Positions 1 through 8,710 of a stretch of DNA of 19,455 nucleotides are shown here, piece by piece. Position 1 is the first letter of the stretch. Each line of letters opens with the position of its first letter. A program made the translations under genes and the position numbers. Origin of the DNA: Terfezia claveryi (lineage: Eukaryota; Ascomycota; Pezizomycetes; Pezizales; Pezizaceae). The notes under the pieces were generated by a model. It did not search any database and was not told where the DNA came from. It saw only the letters and a list, made by a program, of their open reading frames with translations. Location: positions 1-19,455 of the forward strand of contig WHUX01000559.1 in assembly GCA_015179025.1 (NCBI GenBank), written 5' to 3'.

Positions 1-512
1 GAGTTATGTGCAGTTGAAAATTATTTTCAATAGACACTAGACACTATTAAGTGAATATTGCCGGAAACATAATTAGATGCCTTCGGATATTGTCAGATAG
101 TAATTCGATAGTATCGGAGATTGGTAACGTATCTGAAATTGAATTTAGTTGTCTCGGATAAGAATTCTTTAATGGGATAAGCGAGCTATAAGCGAAGTAT
201 TTATAACATGCAGACATGGGAATATTCTCTACATTCGGGTTAGTAACCTGTGACAACGAGTACCGATAGCAACTGCATTAACAAAGGTGTGGATGGCATA
301 ACACTTAGAAAGAAATTCCAAGTGACAGGTAGGCCGCATTTTATAAAATATTTTTATCATAACAATATCTACAAACATTGTGGGATATAAATAGTGCAAG
401 TAGTTCTGGTTGAATTTATTCTACCACCAGCGAGTATTTGAAAGCAAGAGCACCTTGAGTACACGAAGCCTACAAAGTTCTAAGTCTTGAGTTCACTTTA
501 CGTTTAAGCGAC
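1..512 (+). mobile_element. Ty3/gypsy-type LTR copy A, first segment
   Basis: Plus-sense copy of the window's 1.46-kb LTR family, entered in its middle: base 1 matches base 5985 of copy B, so roughly 0.76 kb of its 5' part lies before the window. It runs collinearly with copy B to the point where a short LTR retrotransposon inserted (after GCGAC, 508-512). The copy resumes at 2336 and 3881. A GGATATAAATAG box lies at 383-394. No coding role is likely; a minus-strand frame at 47-256 is discussed under findings. Whether copy A is a solo LTR or the 3' LTR of an element to the left cannot be decided here. Confidence 0.85.
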
Positions 513-827
513 TGTAAGGAAGTTACATTCCATTTCCTAATGAAATATAACTCCCATTGCATACCAACTTTTAACCTAGTAGAATAAGATATTATCAGGC
601 CGCCAGCGTCGGCCGGCAGATGATAATAAAGGTATAGTAACTCATGTATTTCATTATAGTAATGAGTGTGACTCATTGGAAGGGTCACGCGATACTTGTA
701 GTTATATTTCCTAGTAGTTTCTAGAAGTTTCTATTATATTGATTTCAAATCATGTAATGGGTCAGATGATGGCGCACTGCCTCAGCACTGCCCCAACAAG
801 GCCCCAACACTGCCCCACTCCGGGCAG

Positions 828-834
828 TATATAG
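828..834 (+). promoter_or_regulatory. TATA box of the TRIM-like LTR
   Basis: TATATAG sits downstream of repeated ACTGCCCC motifs. It is retained in the right LTR despite about 6-7% divergence between the two LTRs. Inferred U3 core promoter for plus-strand transcription. Confidence 0.5.
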
Positions 835-924
835 TCCCCTGAATTCCTCTCAGTTGGAGAAGTCAGTTCAAGTCAGTTCAAGCCAGTAATAGAGACAGAA
901 ACAGAGTAGTAGATATCTACCAAT

Positions 925-930
925 AATAAA
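925..930 (+). terminator. Poly(A) signal in the TRIM-like LTR
   Basis: AATAAA about 90 bases after the TATA box. In the right LTR the equivalent site has become AATAAG. Position fits the R-region poly(A) signal of an LTR; inferred, not proven. Confidence 0.4.
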
Positions 931-1167
931 GTATTGAGCTATTATATTCTGGGCCTGTTTGGGCCCATCTCCCTCTATGTTTCAATAACAATTTATAGGC
1001 TGGTCGAGCCTACCTTTTACAACTAGAGCGACAATAGAATATATGCAAGCAAGATATACTTAAACAGAAGCTATAGGTTCCATGCACCTTTAGTTTGCTG
1101 TAGTAAACTCTAGTTCTGCTGCCCGGTAGTAGAGAGTTGGTTATGAAGCATGCCGCCTTACTTTACA

Positions 1168-1675
1168 TTTTTTAATAGGACATAGTACTTTATTATTTAA
1201 GCCTCAAGTGGTAACAATAGCAAGTTTCTATGAAAAGTAATAGACGTATCTACCTCTATTATAATAGTATGAAGTGTTATAACTAAACTCGAGACAAAGA
1301 GTTTATTATAATAGCTAAAGGTTACAATAAAAAGTACTTGTCATTAGGAAGTTATTAAGTATACAACTTATACTTCAAGATTTAGATACATATTTAAAGA
1401 CTTGGTTCCTCTTTGCCGAAGTCAGACTTGGTTCCTGTTCACCAAAGTCAGTATAATTGAATTGGTTACTCAATTGTAAGGTCCCACATTTTCGGGTAAT
1501 GTGTGACAAACTTAATAACTTGTGTTGGAAAGGTTGGAGGCCTGACCAAACAGTTATATATTATTGTAGTATAAACAAATCTTATCAGTATAACAACATA
1601 TATTTAAAAACAACACCTTGCGACAAGATAAAACTTTAATATTTAAGAGTGGGACTCTCTTTTTTGAGGGAGTTA
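1168..1675 (+). other. Non-coding interior of the TRIM-like element
   Basis: 508 AT-rich bases with no credible reading frame; the longest open frame, 60 codons, has no recognisable motif. It holds a two-copy 26-base direct repeat (units starting GACTTGGTTCCT at 1399 and 1425). Near its right end a short imperfect hairpin (ACTCTC, T-run, GAGGGAGT) includes the presumed polypurine tract GAGGGAG at 1666-1672. No tRNA-complementary primer site was recognised after the left LTR. Confidence 0.65.
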
Positions 1676-2330
1676 TGTAAGGAAGTTACATTCCATTTCC
1701 CAATGAAATGTAACTCCCGTTACATACCAACTTTTAACCTAGTGGAATAAGATATTATCAGGCCGCTAGCATTGGCCAGCAGATGATAATGAAGGTATAG
1801 TAACTCATGTATTTCATTATAGTAATGAGCGTGACTCATTGGAAGGGTCATGTGATACTTGTAATTATATTTCCTAGTAGTTTCTGGAAGTTTCTATCAT
1901 GTTGATTTCAAATCATGTAATGGGTCAGATAATGGCGCACTGCCTCAGCACTGCCCTAACACTGCCCCAACACTACCCCACTCCAGGCAGTATATAGTCC
2001 CCTGAATTCCCCTCAGTTGGAGAAGTCAGTTCAAGTCAGTTCAAGCCAGTAATAGAGATGGAAACAGAGTAGTAGATATCTACTAATAATAAGGTATTGA
2101 GCTATTATATTCTGGGCCCGTTTGGGCCCATCTCTCTCTATGTTTCAATAACAAGTTATAGGCCAGTCGGGCCTACCTTTAACAACTAGAGCGACAATAG
2201 AATATATGCAAGCAAGATATACTTAAACAGAAGCTATAGGTAACATGCACCTATAGTTTACTGTAGTAAACTCTAGTACTGCCGCCAGGTAGTAGAGAGT
2301 TGGTTATGAAGCACGCCGCCTTACTTTACA
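1676..2330 (+). repeat. 3' LTR of the TRIM-like element
   Basis: 655 bases, the same length and ends as the left LTR. Both copies end in CTTTACA; the left is then followed by interior sequence and the right by the TCGAC target duplicate, which fixes the boundary to the base. Confidence 0.88.
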
Positions 2331-2411
2331 TCGACATAGGATTTATTTTGTATTGCGAAATAAGATCCATCGTAAAGAACTACTATTGGACTAAACTTTA
2401 CTGCTATAGGA
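2331..2411 (+). mobile_element. LTR copy A, second segment
   Basis: Continuation of copy A between the two insertions. It begins with the duplicated target TCGAC of the TRIM-like element and ends with the target TAGGA (2407-2411) of the solo LTR. Its sequence is the reverse complement of the first ~150 bases of the minus-sense LTRs, as expected for the 3' part of a plus-sense copy. Confidence 0.85.
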
Positions 2412-3875
2412 TGTCACGGGGGCCCTATTGACTGATGGCACTCTTGTAACTATTAGGATGACCGTAATTTCCTGCTGCAATAATATCTATTCTACAATAC
2501 AGAATATCAATCCTATAGCAGTAAAGTTTAGTCCAACAGTAGTTCCTTACGATAGATCTTATTTCGTAACACAAAATAAATCCTATGTCGCTTAAACATA
2601 AAGTTAACTTAAGACCTAGAACTTTGTAGGCTTCGTGTACTCAAGGTGCTCTTGCTTTCGAATACTCGCTAGTGGTAGAATAAATTCAACCGGAACTACT
2701 TACACTATTTATATCCCATAGTGTTCGTAGATATTCTTATGATAAAAATATTTTATAAAACGCGGGCATACCTATCACCTTGGAATTTCTTCCTAAGTGT
2801 TATGCTATCTACACCTTTGTTAATGCAGTTGCTATCTGCTCTCGTTGTCACAGGTTACTAACCCGAATATAGAGAATATTCCTATGTCTGCATGTTATAT
2901 GTACTTCACCTATAGCTTACTTATTCTATTAAAGAATTCTTATCCGAGACAACTAAATTCAATTTCAGATACGTTACCAATCTCTGATACTATCGAATTA
3001 CCATCCGACAATATCCGAAGGCATCTAATTATGTTTCTGGCAATATTCACTTAATAGTGTCTAGTGTCCATTGAAAATAATTTTCAACTGTACATAACTC
3101 TATGAATAGAGAACCGTAGGTTACAAGTAGATTACCATTGGAAAGGTATCAACGCATAGAAGATTATAGAATCTTAGTTTATCTTGATACCCAAATTATT
3201 CATAGAGTGATTACCAATAATATGTAAACCTCTTTATAGACCTATATGACTATATTAAAAGTCTTATATTTCCATGAGTTTAACTTCGATCATAAAAAGG
3301 ATTGCAGAAATGGAATCAGGGCGAAATGTAGGCCTAGATAGAACCTTGAAATATTAAATTCAGAGAACTTTATGTTTTGGCCCTACCTTTAGCCTCTGTT
3401 CTAAGCGCACTCCCTTATAGTGTTACCGGACGCACTTTGGTCTAAAGTGCCCCCTCATGGTTTCATTTTTTTATTTATTTTTACCGAATTATTTTCCTGC
3501 AGTTTAGGGTAATCATTCAATATTCAGGGTAACGCCAAGACTTTAGGGTAACAGCTAATATATAGCTAACATATATATGCATATAGTCAGCATATTAATC
3601 TGAGTATAACTATTGAACCATTAATCGGATTCTTATGAAACTTGAACAGTAGCTCCCTCAAGGGTCTATGGACGTTCCATAAGTGTCTTAACCATCTAGG
3701 ATGATTATAAACTACTCCGAGGTTCATACCCGTTTCATATACCTAACTCTTATAGATAAGTATTAGAAACGTTTGCACTACACTGCTAAGAGTGTACCTA
3801 GAGTTCATGTAGATTTTAGGGTCGTTCTATAAGGGCCCAAGTACCTTTGGTAGGGCTAGATGTCACCCCGTGACA
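2412..3875 (-). mobile_element. Solo LTR, minus sense, inside copy A
   Basis: A complete 1464-base LTR with inverted ends TGTCACGGGG and CCCCGTGACA. It is flanked by perfect 5-base duplications TAGGA (2407-2411 and 3876-3880). In uninterrupted copies TAGGA occurs once at this place (CTATAGGATTGATATTC), so the insertion sits inside a member of its own family in inverse orientation. No internal sequence remains, which is the usual product of LTR-LTR recombination. A 5-base duplication is standard for Ty3/gypsy integrases. Confidence 0.9.
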
Positions 3876-3979
3876 TAGGATTGATATTCTGTGTTGTGGA
3901 ATAGATATCGTTGCGGCAGGAAATTATGGCCGTTCTAATAGTTGCAAGAGCTCTATCAGTTAATAGAGCCCCCGTGACA
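3876..3979 (+). mobile_element. LTR copy A, terminal segment
   Basis: Starts with the right TAGGA duplicate and continues into the last ~100 bases of copy A, ending GCCCCCGTGACA at 3979. It is the reverse complement of the first ~105 bases of the minus-sense LTRs. The next five bases, CCTCT, would be copy A's right target duplicate; the left partner lies outside the window. Confidence 0.85.
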
Positions 3980-4722
3980 CCTCTGTCTCTTGACTTTGCA
4001 AGCATGCGTTCACCCTTTGTATTCTCCTGCATTTGCCCAACCTATTCTCCTACTTTTCCTGTTGTCACTTATATATCTCACCGTTCCAACTCGATATGTA
4101 CATAATCTGCTCTTTAAAGTTACACCTTCTATTCCACGTCTTCCTGGCTTGAACTTCTCCCTATTGTCTTTGTGATGTTTTCAATCTGACACATCACGTT
4201 CCTAAGTTTCCCTTCCCACAATTCTCTTTCTGAAGTTCTTAATACAACATATCGCGTTTCTAAGTTCCCCTTCCTAACAATTGCTCTTCTGATGCTTGTA
4301 ATTTAATTTATCTTCATTCTAAATCGATCACTCATTCTTGGCTCAAACACAAGGTTTTCTTTGTTTAACTTCTATTTTCTATGACTAAAAAACACATTCA
4401 GAACCTCATGGCCATACCTACAAACTACTACCAAATGAAATCTAACGTGCTGCGTCCTCCCCCCTCTCACCCAATTATATCTACATCCCAGCCACAAATT
4501 ACTTAGTAATAAATAGCACAGTAAGAGAAACATGTAGAAAAAAACAGGTGTAGTGAAATACAGAGAGAAACAAGCAAGCAACAAGAGAAAAAGAACTAAT
4601 ACCGACCGACAAGAAAAACAAAACCAATTACCATACGGAGACAGAACAAACTGAGAACTGATCTAGGAAAACCCTTCCTCACCCTACTATATTCGCTTCC
4701 AGTCCCTATCTGACGTGTTCAG
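3980..4722. other. Non-coding pyrimidine-rich stretch, likely host sequence
   Basis: 743 bases not related to any repeat elsewhere in the window. It is C/T-rich on the plus strand. No reading frame resembles a known protein. The left part holds a degenerate 58-59-base tandem repeat (separate entry). The right part lies downstream of the minus-strand gene fragment and would be its 3' untranslated region. There is no primer-binding site after the LTR at 3980, which argues against this being the interior of a normal retroelement. Confidence 0.55.
4172..4325. repeat. Degenerate 58-59-base tandem repeat
   Basis: About 2.6 units start at 4172 (TGATGTTTTCAATC), 4230 (TGAAGTTCTTAAT) and 4289 (CTGATGCTTGTAAT). 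The first two share a core around CGTTCCTAAGTT / CGTTTCTAAGTT and CCCTTCC. Divergence between units is high, so this is an old local duplication. Confidence 0.6.
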
Positions 4723-5198
4723 TTACTTCGTATCTGCTCCGTTGAAATTAATATCCAAATCCCCACTCCTGCTGTCCAAATCTCCACTCTCTTGATCTAT
4801 ATCTCTACTCTCCTCCAGTTCATCATCAACAATCGGGTCCAATGGCCCTGCCAACTCTACGGAAGAATCTCTCAATTGGCTCCCTTCACGACGGCGTTTG
4901 TGTGCTGGCACATTCAATTTGTCATACAAGTGCTCTAGCTTCTTTCTCAATTCTGCCTCATATTTGGCTTCATCTTTGACCTGTGGTACGTCAACAGGTT
5001 CTTGTTCCAAAATTCTTACTTGAGCTGCAATTCGACGTACCAGGTCAGCCTTGATGTTATTCACAATAAGCTCCTGTATTAGTTTTGGATGTATCTCCCA
5101 TATATTCTTGAGTCTCTCATATGTTCCTGTTTCATGTTAGTCATTTTCCAACACAGTGAGTACTTTTACCCCTCATTATAGGTCATACACAACTTACA
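4723..5198 (-). pseudogene. 3' end of an unrecognised spliced gene, truncated by an LTR
   Basis: A minus-strand frame is open from about 5138 to the stop at 4723 and has no ATG, so its start must lie upstream in another exon. The frame encodes a charged helical stretch (residues like YEAELRKKLEHLYDKL, coiled-coil-like), a basic patch KRRR, then a strongly acidic, serine-rich tail with two SGDLD motifs. Just upstream is a good fungal-type intron (separate entry). Before it, 29 bases of a previous exon (5198-5226) run directly into LTR copy B, so the gene's 5' part is cut off. I do not recognise the family. Exact joining is uncertain: using the CAG acceptor makes a TGA at the junction, while a nearby GAG acceptor keeps the frame open. 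Confidence 0.5.
5127..5197 (-). other. Candidate spliceosomal intron
   Basis: Read on the minus strand: donor GTAAGT (5197-5192), branch-like TGACTAAC (5143-5136) and acceptor AACAG ending at 5127, 71 bases in all. Length and motifs are typical of filamentous fungi. An alternative acceptor GAG ending at 5116 gives an 82-base intron with a continuous reading frame. Confidence 0.5.
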
Positions 5199-5226
5199 TC
5201 AGGCAGTCTTATATTTAAACTCCTGC

Positions 5227-6411
5227 TGTCACAGGGTGATATCCAGCCCTACCAAAGGTACTTGGGCCCTTATAGAACGACCCTAGAATCTACATGAACT
5301 CTAGATACACTCTTAGCAGTGTAGTGCAAACGTTTCTAATACTTATCTATAAGAGTCATGTATATGAAATGGGTATGAACCTCGGAGTGGTTCATAAATA
5401 TCTTAGATGGTTAAGACACTTGGGGAACGTCCATAGACCATTGAGGGAGCTACGGTTCAAGTTTCATAAGAATCCGATTAACGGTTCAATAGTTATACTC
5501 AGATTAATATGCTGACTATATACATATAGGCTATTACCCTAAAGTCTTGGCGTTACTCTGAATATTGAATTATTACCCTGAACTGCAGGAAAATAATTTG
5601 GTAAAAATAAATAAAAAAATGAAGACATGAGGGCGCACTTTAGACCAAAGTGCGTCCGGTGACACTATAAGGAAGTGCGCCCAAGACAGAGGCTAAAGGT
5701 AGGGCCTAATCATAAAGTTTCCCAAATTTAATGTTTCAAGGTTCTATCTAGGCCTACTCTTCGTCCTGATTCCATTTCTGCAATCCTTTTTATCATTAGA
5801 GTTAAACTCATGGAGATATAAGACTTTTAATATAGTCATATAAGTCCATGAGGAGGTTTACTTATTATTGGTAATAACTGCATGGATAATTTGGGTATCG
5901 AGATAAACTAAGATTCTATAATCTTCTATGCGTTGATACCTTTCCAATGGTAATCTACTTGTGACCCACAGTTCTCTATTCATAGAGTTATGTGCAGTTG
6001 AAAATTATTTTCAATGGACACTATACACTATTAAGTGAATATTGCCAGAAACATAATTAGATGCCTTCGGATATTGTCAGATGGTAATTCGATAGTATCG
6101 GGGATTGGTAATGTATCTGAAATTGAATTTAGTTGTCTTGGATAAGAATTCTTTAATGGGATAAGCGAGCTATAAGCGAAGTACATATAATATGTAGCCA
6201 TGAGAATATTCTCTACATTCGGGTTAGTAACCTATGGCAATAAGTGTAGATAGCAACTGCATTAACAAAGGTGTGGATGGTATAACACTTAGGAAGAAAT
6301 TCCAAGGTGACAGGTAGGCCCGCGTTTTATAAAATATTTTTATCATAAGAATATCTATAAATATTGCTGGATATAAATAGTGCAAGTAGTTCCAGTTGAA
6401 TTCATTCTACC
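5227..6411 (+). mobile_element. LTR copy B, plus sense, interrupted at its 3' part
   Basis: Begins TGTCACAGGGTGATATCC and follows the family for 1185 bases. It stops abruptly at CATTCTACC, where the minus-sense LTR of element 2 starts. About 280 bases of its 3' end are missing here and should reappear beyond the window, on the far side of the nest. No polypurine tract precedes 5227 (the family's tract is AAGGAGGGAGGCAC), so copy B is probably a solo LTR or a 5' LTR, not the 3' LTR of an element spanning 3980-5226. The GGATATAAATAG box is at 6369-6380. Confidence 0.82.
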
Positions 6412-7872
6412 TGTCACGGGGGCCCTTTTTGACTGATAGTGCTTTTGCAACTATTAGGATAGCCGTAATTTTCTGCCACAATGATATCTATTCCACAACA
6501 CAGAATATCAATCCTATAGCAGTAAAGTTCACTCCAACTAAAGTCCCTTACGACAGATCTTATTTTGCAATACAAAATAAATCCTATGTCGCTTGAACAG
6601 AAAGTTAACTCAAGACTTAGAACTTTGTAGGCTTAGTATACTCAAGGTGCTCTTGTTTTCGAATACTCGCTAATGGTAGAATAAATTCAACTAGAACTAC
6701 TTGCACTATTTATATCTCGCGGTGTTTGTAGATATTCTTATGATAAAAATATTTTATAAAACGCGGGCTTACCTGTCACCTTGGAATTTCTTTCCAAGTG
6801 TTATGCCATCCACACCTTTGTTAATGCAGTTGCTATCTGCACTCGTCGTCACAGGTTACTAACCCGAACGTGGAGAACATTACCATGTCTGCATATTATA
6901 CGTACTTCGCTTATAGCTCGCTTATCCCATTAAAGAATTCTTATCCAAGACAACTAAATTCAATTTCAGATACGTTACCAATCCTCGATACTATTGAATT
7001 ACGATCCGACAATATCCGAAGCCATCTACTTATGTTTCCGGCAATATTCACTTAATAGCATCTAGTGTCCATTTAAAATAATTTTCAACTACACATAACT
7101 CTATGAATAGGAAACCGTGGTTCACAAGTAGATTACCATTGGAAAGGTGTCAACGTATAGAAGATTATAGAATCTTAGTTTATCTCGATACCCAAATTAT
7201 TCATGGAGTTATTACTAATAATAAGTAAACCTCCTCCTGTACCTATAAGACTATATTAAAAGTCTTATATCTCCATGAGTTTAACTCCGATCATAAAAAG
7301 GATTGCAGAAATGGAATCAGGAGGAAGAGTGGGCCTAGATAGAACTTTGAAACATTAAATTTGGAGAACTTTATGTTTTGGCCCTACTTTTGGCCTCTAT
7401 CTTGGGCGCACTCCCTCATAGTATCACCGGACGCACTTTGGTCTAAAGTGCGCCCTCGGTCCTTCATTTTTTTAGTTATTTTTACCGAATTATTTTCCTT
7501 AAGTTCAGGGTAATAATTAGCAATTCAGGTTCACGACAAGACTTCAGGGTAACAGCTAATAGCTAGTATATGTATGCATATAACCAGTATATTGATCTGG
7601 GTTTAACTATTGAACCATTAATCGGATACTTATGAAACTTAAACCGTAGCTCCCTTAAGGGTCTATGGACGTTCCATAAGGGTCTAAACCATCTAGGATG
7701 ATTATAAACTACTCCGAGGTTCATACCCGTTTCATATACTTAACTTTTATAGATAAGTATTAGAAACGTTTGCACCACACTACTAAGAGTGTACCTAGAG
7801 TCCATATAGATTCTAGGGTCGTTCTATAAGGGCCCAAGTACCTTTGGTAGGGCTGGATGTCACCCTGTGACA
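6412..7872 (-). repeat. 3' LTR of element 2
   Basis: 1461 bases, ends TGTCACGGGG and CCCTGTGACA. Next to it (minus sense, upstream) lie the polypurine tract and pol, which identifies it as the 3' LTR. The right end is fixed by comparison with the LTR ending at 16219, which is followed by the same GTGCCTCCCTCCTT. Confidence 0.9.
7432..7452. other. Conserved hairpin within the LTR
   Basis: CGCACTTT, loop GGTCT, then AAAGTGCG form an 8-base perfect stem. The same hairpin is at 5634-5654 in copy B and, slightly shortened, at 3431-3450 in the solo LTR; the copy in element 1's LTR near 15780 has mismatches. A flanking GGGCGCACT just upstream offers an alternative pairing. Function unknown. Confidence 0.5.
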
Positions 7873-7886
7873 GTGCCTCCCTCCTT
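7873..7886 (-). other. Polypurine tract of element 2
   Basis: On the sense (minus) strand AAGGAGGGAGGCAC ends directly at the LTR's TGTCAC. In this family of elements such a tract primes plus-strand DNA synthesis. The same sequence is found at element 1's 3' LTR. Confidence 0.8.
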
Positions 7887-7887
7887 A

Positions 7888-7909
7888 AGGTTCTTGTCCG
7901 CAAGAACCT
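7888..7909. other. Perfect hairpin beside the polypurine tract
   Basis: AGGTTCTTG, loop TCCG, CAAGAACCT: 9-base stem, 4-base loop, lying one base from the polypurine tract. It is conserved in element 1 (16235-16256). It could be an RNA structure near the 3' end of the transcript. A second perfect palindrome, TGAGGACTAGTCCTCA, lies at 7963-7978. The rest of 7910-8119 is non-coding 3' sequence of the element. Confidence 0.55.
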
Positions 7910-8119
7910 AATTGATCATATAACCAGAATCATTATTACTACTAACAACAATGGATGGGGCTTGAGGACTAGTCCTCATATACGACAGCCAAAACATAGC
8001 TGCGTACGTCCTATTGCACCCCTGGGACAATATGGCATAAGAAGTACAGGTAAAAACAAAAACGTAAAGATAATTCAAAAAACCTAAAAAGTAATAATAG
8101 GAAAAAAAAAGAAAAATCC

Positions 8120-8710
8120 TTACAAGATAACATCAGGGTCCCAAGGCTTACGAGGATTATCCAGATAGAATTTTCGAATTAAATCGGCAGCTCCATCCTT
8201 TAGGTTCTCATATGGTTCCCATATGTCATCATCAGGACCGTAACCCTTCTAAGAGACTAAATACATAACCCTTCCCTTCTTGAGCTCACTTGTCCTAACC
8301 TTTTCCACCTGGTATTCCGATTCTTCGAGGTCGACTGGAGGGGGTGTTGGTGATCGTCTGCCGGCAATCGTATTAAGGTGGTAGGGTTCCAACAAACTAA
8401 TATGAAAAACTGGGTGAGTTTTGCCTATGCTCGGGGGAAGCTCTAACTCATAGGCATAGGTGCCTATAAGCCATTTGATTCTAAACTTACCTCGTAACTT
8501 GTAGTCAAGCTTCTTGGGCAGACGCCTTGTTTTGATGTTCTTTGCATTGACCATGACCCAATCTCCCACTTTGAATGTGGGTTCCTTTTCTGCTACTTTG
8601 AGATTGTAATATTTGGACATCCAGTCCTGCACTGCCTTCATGTTTTCCCTCATAGCCTCCCTCATTGCGTCTAAGGTTTCGACTGTCTTAACTGCCTCAG
8701 GGTTGTTCAA
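8120..8710 (-). pseudogene. Element 2 pol: integrase C-terminal region and chromodomain
   Basis: The 153-codon frame (8710-8249) begins in the variable region after the integrase core. It contains the integrase C-terminal segment (VGDWVMV, then GKFRIKWLIGTYAYELELP), a proline linker (SPTPPPVDLEESEY) and the first half of a chromodomain (YQVEKV...VMYLVS). A TAG then replaces the tryptophan codon TGG present in element 1 (SWKGYG). The same frame continues beyond the stop through KGYGPDDD and WEPYENL to a natural-looking end at 8120. The chromodomain would steer integration to modified histone tails; here it is interrupted. Confidence 0.85.

Larger units (their letters stand above)
513..1167 (+). 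repeat. 5' LTR of the TRIM-like element
   Basis: 655 bases, about 93% identical to the right LTR by eye (about 43 differences, some three quarters transitions, about a dozen at sites that are CpG in one copy). It contains three copies of a CACTGCCCC-like motif just upstream of a TATATAG box (828-834), and an AATAAA (925-930) about 90 bases later. This is the order expected of U3 promoter, R and poly(A) signal. Confidence 0.88.
513..2330 (+). mobile_element. Short non-autonomous LTR retrotransposon (TRIM-like)
   Basis: Two direct LTRs of 655 bases (513-1167 and 1676-2330) start TGTAAGGAAG and end CTTTACA. They flank a 508-base interior with no gag or pol reading frame. The host LTR is duplicated on both sides as GCGAC (508-512) and TCGAC (2331-2335), one mismatch. 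The uninterrupted sequence (TTAAGCGACATAGG) is seen in the other LTR copies, so this is a real insertion. A purine run GAGGGAG sits just before the right LTR, which supports plus-strand sense. No primer-binding site beginning TGG follows the left LTR. Size and missing genes fit a TRIM-type element mobilised in trans; Copia or Gypsy parentage cannot be told. Confidence 0.88.

Noticed and set aside
1207..1222. AGTGGTAACAATAGC as a primer-binding site resembling initiator Met tRNA complement
   Set aside because: It lies about 40 bases from the LTR end, whereas primer sites lie within a few bases, and the match is poor.
3911..4105. Plus-strand frame of 64 codons
   Set aside because: It starts inside the LTR end and runs across the insertion junction; its first 20 codons reappear at 14832-14770 only because the same LTR end is present there.
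3980..5226. Interior of a plus-sense retrotransposon between LTR copies A and B
   Set aside because: No primer-binding site, no polypurine tract and no retroelement protein; kept only as an alternative in the findings.
7857..8087. Plus-strand frame of 76 codons antisense to element 2's 3' end
   Set aside because: It spans the LTR junction, is not conserved as a frame in element 1, and shows no protein-like features.
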